From an uncultured Clostridia bacterium (lineage in GTDB: Bacteria; Bacillota; Clostridia; Lachnospirales; Bianqueaceae), in contig CALWPV010000069.1 of NCBI GenBank assembly GCA_944383515.1, positions 1 to 57,172 on the forward strand: DNA of 57,172 nucleotides, in the 5' to 3' direction. The notes beneath the pieces were generated by a model that saw only the letters and a list, made by a program, of their open reading frames with translations, was not told the DNA's origin and made no database searches. Positions 23,278 to 30,181 of the stretch are shown one piece after another. Position 1 is the stretch's first letter. Each line of letters opens with the position of its first letter. The translations under genes were made by a program, and so were the position numbers.

Positions 23278-24264
23278 ATGCAAATGCAAAGAGTAACGCC
23301 TAGCGATATAGCGCAGGTTGCCGAGCTGTTTAATCGGTATGCCGAGCAGGAGGTCGTTTATAAAAAGCTGCCGGAAGCAGAGTTTGAACACACGTTTATT
23401 ACCCCGAAACAGCAGGTTAAAAAAATCAATTTAACCGCCAAGGCGGAAACAGGAGAAGTAATCGGCTTTGCCAGCGGCAGTTTGGTGACGGGTAAAGACA
23501 TTGCTTATGTTACCTTCGTTCTGGTTGATAAGGCGCATCGCCGGCAGGGGGTAGGAAGCCGTTTGCTAGCGGCGCTGGAGGCGGCGCTGCAACAGGAAGC
23601 GGAGCAGCCGCTGCATAAGTACCAGATGATTTTCTTTAATCCTGTTACTTTAACATGGATTGTGCCGGGAACGCCCGGGCATGATCACCCCAACGCGCCG
23701 GGGGTAGATGTAGCCAGTGACGCGTATATTTTCTTTAAAAATCAGGGTTATACGGATCGGGTATTTCAAAATTCGTTCTATCTGCCTTTGGAGCATTTTG
23801 CCATTCAGCCACAGGTGCGGGAAAAAATGAACGCGCTGCCGCAGCACGATCTTGCCATTGGGTTTTATGATCCCGCGAAACACTTTGGTATGGAAGCATT
23901 ATTAGAAGATCTGGGCAGCGACGACTGGAAAAAAGAAATTTTAGGCAATTTGGCCAGGGACAATGGCGGAGATCCGGTGATTATTGCCGAGCACAAGGGA
24001 AAGGTTGTTGGTTTTACGGGCCCTATCCGGGTGCAGGAAAGCGGCCGCGGCTATTTCGCGGGAATTGGTGTGCATTCACAGTACCGGCAGTATGGACTGG
24101 GAAAATCACTGTTTTCCACTTTGTGCCAATCGCTGAAAGACATTGGCGCTGGATATATGACGCTATTTACCGGAGAAACCAATCCGGCACGGCGCATTTA
24201 TCAATCGGCAGGGTTTAAGATTGTTAAAACCTGGTCGGATATGGAAAAGGAGGTTCTCTCATGA
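23278..24264 (+). CDS. Double-domain GNAT N-acetyltransferase
   Basis: The 328-residue protein contains two GNAT acetyl-CoA-binding domains. The first has VLVDKAHRRQGVGSRLLAAL (residues about 80-100), and the second has GIGVHSQYRQYGLGKSLFSTL near 265-285, each holding the Q/RxxGxG/A pyrophosphate loop. The second ends in the typical NPARRIYQSAGF. Substrates are unknown. GGGAGA precedes ATG, and the gene overlaps the following PIG-L deacetylase by four bases (ATGA), so an acetylation/deacetylation pair is plausible. Confidence 0.88.
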   Translation: MQMQRVTPSDIAQVAELFNRYAEQEVVYKKLPEAEFEHTFITPKQQVKKINLTAKAETGEVIGFASGSLVTGKDIAYVTFVLVDKAHRRQGVGSRLLAALEAALQQEAEQPLHKYQMIFFNPVTLTWIVPGTPGHDHPNAPGVDVASDAYIFFKNQGYTDRVFQNSFYLPLEHFAIQPQVREKMNALPQHDLAIGFYDPAKHFGMEALLEDLGSDDWKKEILGNLARDNGGDPVIIAEHKGKVVGFTGPIRVQESGRGYFAGIGVHSQYRQYGLGKSLFSTLCQSLKDIGAGYMTLFTGETNPARRIYQSAGFKIVKTWSDMEKEVLS

Positions 24265-24965
24265 CGGAATCAGGAAAAGTCATTATGGCTGTTGGAGGCC
24301 ATGTGGGTGATATGGAGCTGACGGCTGGCGGTGTGCTGGCTACCATGGCTCTAAAAGGATATAAAATTGTAACCGTAGCGCTTACCGGAGGAGAACGGGG
24401 ATGTCCGCCGCATATAACCGTACCGGAGTATTTAAAACAAAAAAAGGAAGAGGCGCGTATTTTTGCTGAAATGCTGGGCGGCGAAAGCGTTGTGTTTGAC
24501 TACCCGGACTGCGAGCTTCCCGTTACCATGGAAGTTGCGTTTCAGCTTTGCGATTTAATTCGTAAATATAAAGCCGACGTGCTGCTGACGCACTGGAAGG
24601 GCTCGATTCATAAAGACCATATGGCTACGCATCAGATTGTGAAAGACGCGCAGCAATTTGCCGGTTTGCCGGCGATTGAAAGAGCGTATCCGGCCAAGTT
24701 TGCGGCAGGGCCCTATTACTGCGAAAACTGGGAAGACCCTTACGATTTTATTCCCCACACGTATATGGAGGTATCGGACGAGGGATTTGAACTTTGGGAA
24801 AAAGCCATTTCTCATCACTGGTTTGCGGTGCATTCCAAAGATTTTCCGTATAAGGAATATTACACGCATCTCATGCGGGTGCGCGGCATTGAAATGAGGA
24901 AAAACAGGGCGCAAACCTTTATGATTGATCCTATGAGTATGCGGGAGTTTCGCTCGGAGTTTTAA
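24261..24965 (+). CDS. PIG-L/LmbE family N-deacetylase
   Basis: This 234-residue protein belongs to the zinc-dependent PIG-L (LmbE) deacetylases that act on N-acetylglucosamine-type substrates. The first metal motif, usually AHPDDE, reads GGHVGDMEL here: the Asp and Glu are kept but the first Pro-Asp is lost. The second motif HKDHMATH is intact. TLTGGERG-like text (ALTGGERG) follows the first strand. It is coupled to the GNAT gene by an ATGA overlap and ends at a terminator. The modified first motif occurs in a subgroup, so activity is still likely. Confidence 0.85.
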   Translation: MTESGKVIMAVGGHVGDMELTAGGVLATMALKGYKIVTVALTGGERGCPPHITVPEYLKQKKEEARIFAEMLGGESVVFDYPDCELPVTMEVAFQLCDLIRKYKADVLLTHWKGSIHKDHMATHQIVKDAQQFAGLPAIERAYPAKFAAGPYYCENWEDPYDFIPHTYMEVSDEGFELWEKAISHHWFAVHSKDFPYKEYYTHLMRVRGIEMRKNRAQTFMIDPMSMREFRSEF

Positions 24966-24978
24966 GTAACAGAAAAAA

Positions 24979-25013
24979 ACCGTTCCTGTCAACTGACTGG
25001 GAACGGTCTTTTT
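24979..25013. terminator. Bidirectional terminator
   Basis: ACCGTTCC (24979-24986) pairs with GGAACGGT (25000-25007), with A and T tracts on the two sides. It serves the PIG-L unit and the converging aldo/keto reductase gene. Confidence 0.85.
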
Positions 25014-25034
25014 ATATGAAATATTTCTTTTATA

Positions 25035-25955
25035 TTAGGGCAGCATGTTGCCCGCGGAAGTATAGAGCCGGTACCATTCCTGGCGGGTTAGCGGAAGATC
25101 GGAGCCGCTAACTACTTCTTTCATGCGTGAAGGTTTGGTAGAGCCTGCAATAACCTGAATATTAGCAGGATGCCGTGTAATCCAGGCAGTTGCAATGGCT
25201 GTATTAGAAACCCCATATTGAGCGGCCAGTTCGTCGATAACTTCGTTGAGTTTTTGATACCGGTCGTGATTTTGGAAAATAAGTCCTTCAAAATATCCAT
25301 ATTGGAAGGGAGACCAGGCCTGAATTGTAATCTGGTGCAAGCGGGCATATTCCAGAAATTCGCCAGTGCGGTGCGTGCTTTGGTCAATGGTCATATTAGC
25401 GGTGAGTCCTGCGTCGACCAGAGGCGTGTGGCCCAGACCGAATTGCAGCTGATTAAAGCTGAGTTTGAAGGGGCAGTAGCGCTGTAAAAGTTCTACCTGA
25501 AGAGAGTTTTGGTTGGAGACGCCGAAGGCGCGAACCTTGCCGCTCTGATGCAGCTGGGTAAAAGCTTCGGCCACTTCTTCCGGATCCATTAGCGTATCGG
25601 GGCGGTGCAGCAGTAAAACATCGATATAGTCAGTTTGCAGACGGGCGAGGCTTTGATCGACACTGTTAATAATATGCTCTTTGGAAAAATCAAAATAACC
25701 GCCGCGGATGCCGCATTTAGTTTGAATAATCATCTGTTCGCGCAGAGAAGAGCGCAGATTCACGGCTTGACCAAAGTGACGTTCACATTCTCCTTTGCCA
25801 TAAATATCCGCATGGTCAAAAAAATTGATTCCCAGTTCCATATTAGAACGAATGAGGTGTTCCAGTTCCTCGTTCGACAGAGAAGCAATACGCATGCACC
25901 CCATAATAATATTCGATGCCTTCCAGTGCGTTCCGGGAATAGATAAATATTTCAT
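25035..25955 (-). CDS. Aldo/keto reductase
   Basis: This 306-residue NAD(P)H-dependent oxidoreductase shows the family catalytic tetrad: Asp and Tyr in NFFDHADIYG, Lys in IIQTKCGIR and His in VLLLHRP. The C-terminal NTAIATAWITRHPANIQVIAGSTK is the cofactor-binding end. It resembles the YdhF-like group. ATG 25955 is chosen because AGGAGG lies immediately upstream; the frame extends further, but without a start signal. Its 5' leader on the minus strand contains an 11-bp hairpin (26013-26044), with a TATAAT-like -10 beyond it at about 26072. Confidence 0.92.
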   Translation of the reverse strand: MKYLSIPGTHWKASNIIMGCMRIASLSNEELEHLIRSNMELGINFFDHADIYGKGECERHFGQAVNLRSSLREQMIIQTKCGIRGGYFDFSKEHIINSVDQSLARLQTDYIDVLLLHRPDTLMDPEEVAEAFTQLHQSGKVRAFGVSNQNSLQVELLQRYCPFKLSFNQLQFGLGHTPLVDAGLTANMTIDQSTHRTGEFLEYARLHQITIQAWSPFQYGYFEGLIFQNHDRYQKLNEVIDELAAQYGVSNTAIATAWITRHPANIQVIAGSTKPSRMKEVVSGSDLPLTRQEWYRLYTSAGNMLP

Positions 25956-26012
25956 AAATAACCTCCTGAGCCATTCATTTTCCTGCCTGCAGCATCTGCT
26001 GATAAGCAGTAG

Positions 26013-26044
26013 AAGAATTTTCATTTATTTTGTTGAAAATTCTT
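26013..26044 (-). promoter_or_regulatory. Hairpin in the aldo/keto reductase leader
   Basis: AAGAATTTTCA (26013-26023) is the exact reverse complement of TGAAAATTCTT (26034-26044), with a 10-nt loop. The element lies between the probable promoter and the start codon of the minus-strand gene. A smaller stem, CTGCT/AGCAG, lies beside it. Confidence 0.5.
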
Positions 26045-26146
26045 GCAGTTGCTCTATGAGGGTATTATACCATACGAAGAAAAGCTTTTCACTATCTTTC
26101 TATATAAAGCTATCGACAAAAAAGAAAAGATATTTTGAAATAGCTC

Positions 26147-26175
26147 TTGACAGGCGGGATTAAAAATGATATGAT
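26147..26175 (+). promoter_or_regulatory. Promoter for reverse rubrerythrin
   Basis: TTGACA (26147-26152) and TATGAT (26170-26175) have a 17-bp spacer. Confidence 0.85.
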
Positions 26176-26185
26176 AGTTTCATCA

Positions 26186-26218
26186 GTTAGGACTTAATCC
26201 TATTAAGACTTAGCTAAC
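26186..26218 (+). promoter_or_regulatory. Palindromic operator candidate at the reverse rubrerythrin start site
   Basis: CTTAAT-CCT-ATTAAG (26193-26207) lies within an outer GTTAG...CTAAC pair (26186-26190 and 26214-26218). It starts 11 bp after the -10 box and would overlap early transcription. The A/T-rich dyad recalls PerR/Fur-type boxes, and reverse rubrerythrin is PerR-controlled in Clostridium acetobutylicum. The regulator here is inferred. Confidence 0.5.
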
Positions 26219-26243
26219 ATTAAGAGAAACGAGGTAGATTCCA

Positions 26244-26792
26244 ATGGCAAAATTCGTATGTAGTGTATGTGGTTATGTGTATGAAGGCGAGACCGCTCCG
26301 GAGAAATGTCCGCAGTGTGGTGTGCCGGGCAGCAAATTCAATAAAGTAGAGGAAGGCGACAAACTGGTATTTGCTTGCGAGCATGAGATTGGCAGTGCAA
26401 AAGGACTGGATCCTCGTGTAGTAGAAGGACTGCAGGCTAACTTCACTGGTGAGTGCACCGAAGTGGGTATGTATTTGGCTATGGCTAGAGCCGCTCATAG
26501 AGAAGGTTATCCTGAGATTGGACTGTACTGGGAGAAAGCTGCTTATGAAGAAGCTGAGCATGCTGCTAAATTTGCAGAGCTGCTGGGCGAAGTGGTAAGC
26601 GCTAGCACCAAAGAGAATCTTGAAGCACGCGTACAGGCTGAGCATGGCGCTACGGCTGGTAAGTTTGAACTGGCAAAACTGGCTAAGGAGCTGGGTTATG
26701 ACGCGGTTCATGATACCGTTCATGAGATGGCGAAAGACGAGGCTAGACATGGTAAAGCCTTTGAAGGTCTGTTAAAGAGATACTTCGGCTAA
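26244..26792 (+). CDS. Reverse rubrerythrin (rubredoxin domain first, then ferritin-like domain)
   Basis: The 182-residue protein has a rubredoxin-like Fe(Cys)4 site at the N-terminus (Cys6, Cys9, Cys22, Cys25 in [10 protein letters not shown] and CPQCG). A four-helix diiron domain follows, with Glu/His motifs [26 protein letters not shown] and [10 protein letters not shown]. This order is the reverse of classical rubrerythrin. Such proteins reduce hydrogen peroxide and oxygen in anaerobes, fed by rubredoxin reductase. The gene has its own promoter, a palindromic site and a following hairpin, so it is regulated separately from the second rubrerythrin. Confidence 0.93.
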   Translation: MAKFVCSVCGYVYEGETAPEKCPQCGVPGSKFNKVEEGDKLVFACEHEIGSAKGLDPRVVEGLQANFTGECTEVGMYLAMARAAHREGYPEIGLYWEKAAYEEAEHAAKFAELLGEVVSASTKENLEARVQAEHGATAGKFELAKLAKELGYDAVHDTVHEMAKDEARHGKAFEGLLKRYFG

Positions 26793-26815
26793 GAACAGTC
26801 AAACATGGAATACGG

Positions 26816-26848
26816 TCGGAAGAGAGCTCGGGCTCTCTTCCGATATTG
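26816..26848 (+). terminator. Hairpin terminator after reverse rubrerythrin
   Basis: TCGGAAGAGAGC pairs perfectly with GCTCTCTTCCGA across a 4-nt loop (26816-26843). The following T stretch (TATTGATTT) is weak. Confidence 0.65.
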
Positions 26849-26856
26849 ATTTACAA

Positions 26857-26922
26857 GCTATTTGTGCCGAAGCGTCACAAACAGTATTTTTTAATCATTG
26901 CTAAAGCGCTTCAGAATGGAGG
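26857..26922 (+). promoter_or_regulatory. Structured leader element upstream of rubrerythrin (copy 2)
   Basis: GCTATTTGTGCCGAAGCG, TCACAAACAG and then TAAAGCGCTTC-A-GAATGGAGGA repeat the pepC leader with two or three changes. CCGAAGCG (26867-26874) pairs with CGCTTCAG (26907-26914) with one mismatch. The inner hairpin of copy 1 is missing and is replaced by a short A/T-rich loop. Confidence 0.7.
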
Positions 26923-26927
26923 ATATT

Positions 26928-27464
26928 ATGTCGAAATACGCTGGCACGAAAACAGAACAAAACTTATTGCAGGCTTTTGCAGGAGAATCGGAGGCTCGCA
27001 ATAAATATACATATTATGCTTCACAGGCTAAAAAGGCTGGCTATGAACAGCTGGCCGCGCTGTATCTTGAAACAGCTGATCAGGAAAAAGAGCACGCAAA
27101 AATGTGGTTTAAAGAGTTTCATGGTATTGGCGATGTAGAAGAAAATCTGGAAGATGCCGCTGCCGGTGAAAATTATGAATGGACCGACATGTATGCTCGT
27201 ATGGCTCGCGAGGCCAGAGAAGAGGGGTTCGATGCGCTGGCCGCCAAATTTGAGGGAGTAGCCAAAGTGGAAGCCGCTCATGAACGACGCTATCGGAAAT
27301 TATTAGAGTCGTATCGTGCAGACAAGACGTTTAAAGGCGATGCTCCCTTGGGCTGGAAATGCCGGAACTGCGGCTATGTGCACGAGGGCGAAGATGCGCC
27401 GGAGGTATGTCCTGTTTGTGCGCACCCCAAGGCGTTCTTTGAAAGAAAAGTAGAAAACTATTGA
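26928..27464 (+). CDS. Rubrerythrin (classical domain order)
   Basis: The 178-residue protein has the diiron four-helix domain first ([49 protein letters not shown]) and a rubredoxin-like domain last ([22 protein letters not shown]). It reduces hydrogen peroxide in the cytoplasm of anaerobes. The start at 26928 follows GGAGGA that forms the 3' end of the shared leader element; an upstream in-frame ATG lies inside that element. It complements the reverse rubrerythrin just upstream. Confidence 0.95.
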   Translation: MSKYAGTKTEQNLLQAFAGESEARNKYTYYASQAKKAGYEQLAALYLETADQEKEHAKMWFKEFHGIGDVEENLEDAAAGENYEWTDMYARMAREAREEGFDALAAKFEGVAKVEAAHERRYRKLLESYRADKTFKGDAPLGWKCRNCGYVHEGEDAPEVCPVCAHPKAFFERKVENY

Positions 27465-27482
27465 TCTATATTTGAGTTAGGC

Positions 27483-27530
27483 GCAATGCTTCTCCAGGCT
27501 TATTAGATTGGAGAAGCATTGCTTAAAAAA
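27483..27530 (+). terminator. Hairpin terminator after rubrerythrin
   Basis: GCAATGCTTCTCCA (27483-27496) pairs perfectly with TGGAGAAGCATTGC (27509-27522). The trailing sequence TTAAAAAA is poor in T, so termination may be partial. Confidence 0.65.
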
Positions 27531-27568
27531 CGCGCATGAAAAAATTAAAAAAAATTGAAAAAACATGT

Positions 27569-27597
27569 TGACAAATAGGAGAGGGTTTGTTATACTA
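27569..27597 (+). promoter_or_regulatory. Promoter of the tRNA cluster
   Basis: TTGACA (27569-27574) and TATACT (27592-27597) have a 17-bp spacer, about 40 bp before the first tRNA. Confidence 0.85.
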
Positions 27598-27638
27598 ATA
27601 CTCGCTTCGGTCAAAAAATGATTGAAAAGAAATAAACT

Positions 27639-27710
27639 GGCCCCGTGGTCAAGCGGCTAAGACGTCGCCCTCTCACGGCGAAAACCCGGGTTCGATTCCC
27701 GGCGGGGTCA
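27639..27710 (+). tRNA. tRNA-Glu (anticodon CTC)
   Basis: A full cloverleaf can be folded. The acceptor GGCCCCG pairs with CGGGGTC, the anticodon stem is TCGCC/GGCGA with loop CTCTCAC (anticodon CTC), and the T arm is CCGGGTTCGATTCCCGG. The discriminator is A, and CCA is not encoded. Confidence 0.9.
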
Positions 27711-27715
27711 TTTAT

Positions 27716-27789
27716 GGGCCTTTAGCTCAGTTGGTTAGAGCGTCCGGCTCATAACCGGATGGTCCCGGGTTCGAGTCCCTGAAGGCCCA
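27716..27789 (+). tRNA. tRNA with CAT anticodon, probably tRNA-Ile2 (lysidine type)
   Basis: The acceptor GGGCCTT pairs with AAGGCCC, and the anticodon stem TCCGG/CCGGA holds loop CTCATAA. The overall sequence (TTTAGCTCAGTTGGTTAGAGC, CTCATAA) resembles Gram-positive tRNA-Ile2, in which C34 is changed to lysidine by TilS, more than elongator Met. The T stem CCGGG/CCCTG has one C-T mismatch. CCA is not encoded. Confidence 0.8.
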
Positions 27790-27813
27790 TTCCGTAAGCC
27801 AATGACTCGTTAT

Positions 27814-27887
27814 GGCGGAGTAGCTCAGCTGGCTAGAGCACGCGGTTCATACCCGCGGTGTCAGGAGTTCAAGTCTCTTCTCCGCTA
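27814..27887 (+). tRNA. tRNA-Met (CAT), elongator
   Basis: The acceptor GGCGGAG pairs with CTCCGCT, the anticodon stem CGCGG/CCGCG holds loop TTCATAC, and the T loop is TTCAAGT. The form resembles elongator tRNA-Met of Bacillus. CCA is encoded directly after it (27888-27890), unlike in its neighbours. Confidence 0.88.
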
Positions 27888-27891
27888 CCAT

Positions 27892-27963
27892 GCGCGAATG
27901 GCTCAGTGGTAGAGCATCGCCTTGCCAAGGCGAGGGTCGCGAGTTCGAATCTCGTTTCGCGCT
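27892..27963 (+). tRNA. tRNA-Gly (anticodon GCC)
   Basis: The acceptor GCGCGAA pairs with TTCGCGC, and the anticodon stem TCGCC/GGCGA holds loop TTGCCAA. The T arm is GCGAGTTCGAATCTCGT. The gene starts 1 nt after the preceding CCA. Confidence 0.9.
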
Positions 27964-27968
27964 CTGGT

Positions 27969-28009
27969 AAACCTCAGAAAATGTCTTGCGCAGTTTCTGA
28001 GGTTTTTTC
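27969..28009 (+). terminator. Terminator of the tRNA cluster
   Basis: AAACCTCAGAAA pairs with TTTCTGAGGTTT (27994-28005) and is followed by a T tract. Confidence 0.9.
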
Positions 28010-28079
28010 TTTTTAAAAAAAGCTCTGCGAGGAATCGGCTCATACTATACTGAATCCGTGAAGAAAGGAGAGGCTTGGA

Positions 28080-28670
28080 ATGAAGATTTTAGCGCTGGCC
28101 GATAATGAATCTAAATTCTTATGGGACTATTTTGACAAAGACTATGTGCGCGATATTGATCTCATCCTGTCCTGCGGCGATTTAAAAGCCTCTTATCTGA
28201 GCTTTATGGCTACCATGTGCAAAGCGCCCGTGTTGTACGTCCACGGCAATCATGACGGTCGTTATGCCTATAAACCACCGGAAGGTTGTATTTGTGTAGA
28301 GGATCAAATCTATAAGTTTAACGGTCTACGCATTTTAGGACTTGGCGGCAGCATTTGTTATAATCACGGCAAGCATCAGTATACCGAAGAGCAAATGAAA
28401 AAGCGAATTGCAAAGTTACGGTTTCAGCTATTTAAAAATCATGGTTTTGACATTTTGCTTACGCATTCGCCGGCTGCTGGGTGCGGAGACGGTACGGATT
28501 TGGCGCATAATGGATTTAACGCGTTTGCCGAGCTTATGCACCGGTACAAGCCTGCTTACATGGTGCATGGTCATATGCATGCGAACTATGGCTCAAAGTT
28601 TAAACGCGTTCGTCAGTTTGAAGATACGCAGGTGATTAACGCCTACGAAAAATATGTTTTTGAAATTTAA
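28080..28670 (+). CDS. Calcineurin-like metallophosphoesterase
   Basis: This 196-residue protein has the metallophosphoesterase motifs in order: ALADNES (the usual D-x-H reads ADN), LILSCGDL, VHGNHDGRY, LLTHSP and HGHMHANYG. They would bind two metals and hydrolyse phosphoesters; the substrate is unknown. The first metal motif lacks the usual histidine, which may reduce activity or mark a subgroup. AAGGAGAGG precedes ATG. It stands alone between the tRNA terminator and its own hairpin. Confidence 0.87.
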   Translation: MKILALADNESKFLWDYFDKDYVRDIDLILSCGDLKASYLSFMATMCKAPVLYVHGNHDGRYAYKPPEGCICVEDQIYKFNGLRILGLGGSICYNHGKHQYTEEQMKKRIAKLRFQLFKNHGFDILLTHSPAAGCGDGTDLAHNGFNAFAELMHRYKPAYMVHGHMHANYGSKFKRVRQFEDTQVINAYEKYVFEI

Positions 28671-28678
28671 AAAGTTAA

Positions 28679-28730
28679 CCGGCTCTTACTCGCTATTTCA
28701 GGTAGCAGTAGGAGTCGGATATTTGTTTTT
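28679..28730 (+). terminator. Probable terminator after the phosphoesterase gene
   Basis: A long imperfect hairpin (CCGGCTCTTACTCGCTA with TAGCAGTAGGAGTCGG) is followed by ATATTTGTTTTT. Confidence 0.65.
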
Positions 28731-28757
28731 ATGGGATTTACGTTTCAAGAATTCTGC

Positions 28758-28786
28758 TTGCAATCCGTGAGCGCTCAGGCTATAAT
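28758..28786 (+). promoter_or_regulatory. Promoter abutting the HAD start codon
   Basis: TTGCAA (28758-28763) and TATAAT (28781-28786) have a 17-bp spacer. The ATG begins at 28793, where transcription itself should start, so the transcript may have no leader. Confidence 0.7.
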
Positions 28787-28792
28787 GAGAAT

Positions 28793-29437
28793 ATGAAAAC
28801 GTTTAATGGATATATTTGGGATTTTGACGGTACGTTATTTGATTCGTATCCAAGAATGAGCCTTGCATTTTGTAAGGCAGTTCGGGCCTATGCGCAGCAA
28901 AATCATTGTCAGATTCCGATTTCACAGCCGGAAGTGCGGCGCTATATGAAGCAATCGGTTTCCTGCGCATGGCACGAGTATCAACGTCGTTATCAGCTGC
29001 CTAATACTGTATTAGAGCAGTATACGATATTGGAAAAGACAATGGAAGAAGAACCGTTTCGTCCTTTTAGCGAAACGCCCTTTGTGCTGCGTGCTCTTAA
29101 GGAAAGAGGCGCTAGGCAGTTTATTTATACCCACCGGGACCGAAAAGTAGTCGATTATCTGCGAGACTTTGGGCTGCTGGAGTACTTCGAGGGGATCATT
29201 ACGGCTGAAGACGCCTATCGATTTCCGCCAAAGCCAGCGCCGCAGGCCATTGTATATCTGCTTCAAACTTACCATTTGGATCCACAAAAGACCATTATGA
29301 TCGGGGATCGATCGATTGATATTGAAGCGGCGCACCGGGCCGGAATTGCCGGATGCTTAGTGGATCCGGAATTCGAAATAGCAGGCTGTCAGGCCGAATA
29401 CACGATACGATCAGTGGCATCTGTCGCTGTTGAATAA
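28793..29437 (+). CDS. HAD family hydrolase
   Basis: This 214-residue haloacid dehalogenase-type phosphatase shows motif I WDFDGTLFDSYP (nucleophile Asp at about 11), motif II YTHRD (usually ending in Ser/Thr), a conserved Lys in FPPKPAP and motif IV MIGDRSIDIEAAHRAGI. It fits the phosphoglycolate phosphatase/beta-phosphoglucomutase group with a helical cap. The substrate is unknown. There is no ribosome binding site, because the promoter's -10 box ends 6 nt before ATG. It is the first gene of a run through hisA and the aromatic genes; hisA begins 27 nt after its stop. Confidence 0.88.
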   Translation: MKTFNGYIWDFDGTLFDSYPRMSLAFCKAVRAYAQQNHCQIPISQPEVRRYMKQSVSCAWHEYQRRYQLPNTVLEQYTILEKTMEEEPFRPFSETPFVLRALKERGARQFIYTHRDRKVVDYLRDFGLLEYFEGIITAEDAYRFPPKPAPQAIVYLLQTYHLDPQKTIMIGDRSIDIEAAHRAGIAGCLVDPEFEIAGCQAEYTIRSVASVAVE

Positions 29438-29464
29438 TAAAAGAACTAAAGGAGGAGCAATCCT

Positions 29465-30181
29465 ATGCTGATTTATCCGGCAATTGATATTTTTCATAAC
29501 CAATGCGTACGCCTGCGTCAGGGGCGTATAGACGATCGCACCATTTATGACATAGGGCCGGTGGAAATGGCCAAACTCTGGGAACAAAAGGGAGCCAGAT
29601 ACCTGCACGTTATCGATTTGGACGGTGCGCTAGAGGGGAAAAGCGTTAATCACGATGTGATTCAGGAGCTTTGTCAGGCCGTTAGTATACCGGTACAGGT
29701 AGGCGGAGGCATTCGTCGCCTGGAAGATATTGAAGGAAAGCTGAGCGCAGGGGCTGCTCGCGTTAGTATTGGAACGGCGGCCGTTAAAAATCCGCCTTTT
29801 TTGCAGCAAGCTTTACGAAAATACGGAGCCGATAAGATTATTGTCGGCATCGATATAAAAGAGGGAAAAGCGGCGCTGGAAGGCTGGGAAGAAAGCAGCG
29901 AGGTAGATCCGCTGCGTCTGGCGGTTAAGGTTAAAGCGCTCGGGGTAAAAACATTGGTAGTAACCGATATTGAACGGGACGGCATGATGACCGGTCCCAA
30001 TCTGGCGCTGTGCCGGCAAATGAAAGAAGCGACGGATCTGGCCATTATTTGTTCTGGCGGTGTAGCCACCGCAGAAGATTTAAAAGCGTTACAGCAGGCA
30101 GGGGTAGAAGGAGCCATCTGCGGCCGGGCGCTGTATGACGAAAAGCTTGTGCTCAGTACGGTACAAGAAGAGCTTCTATGA
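29465..30181 (+). CDS. hisA: HisA: phosphoribosyl-AICAR isomerase, ProFAR isomerase
   Basis: This 238-residue (beta/alpha)8 barrel catalyses the Amadori isomerisation in histidine synthesis. The catalytic acids are Asp8 (YPAIDIF) and Asp130 (VGIDIKEG). The phosphate loops VQVGGGIR and ICSGGVAT are present, as is TDIERDGMMTGPN. GGAGGAG precedes ATG. It is the only histidine gene in the window and lies at the head of tyrA-aroA-aroC-pheA, with an ATGA overlap to tyrA. That context leaves open a PriA-like double role including the TrpF reaction. A plain HisA is the simpler reading. Confidence 0.9.
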   Translation: MLIYPAIDIFHNQCVRLRQGRIDDRTIYDIGPVEMAKLWEQKGARYLHVIDLDGALEGKSVNHDVIQELCQAVSIPVQVGGGIRRLEDIEGKLSAGAARVSIGTAAVKNPPFLQQALRKYGADKIIVGIDIKEGKAALEGWEESSEVDPLRLAVKVKALGVKTLVVTDIERDGMMTGPNLALCRQMKEATDLAIICSGGVATAEDLKALQQAGVEGAICGRALYDEKLVLSTVQEELL

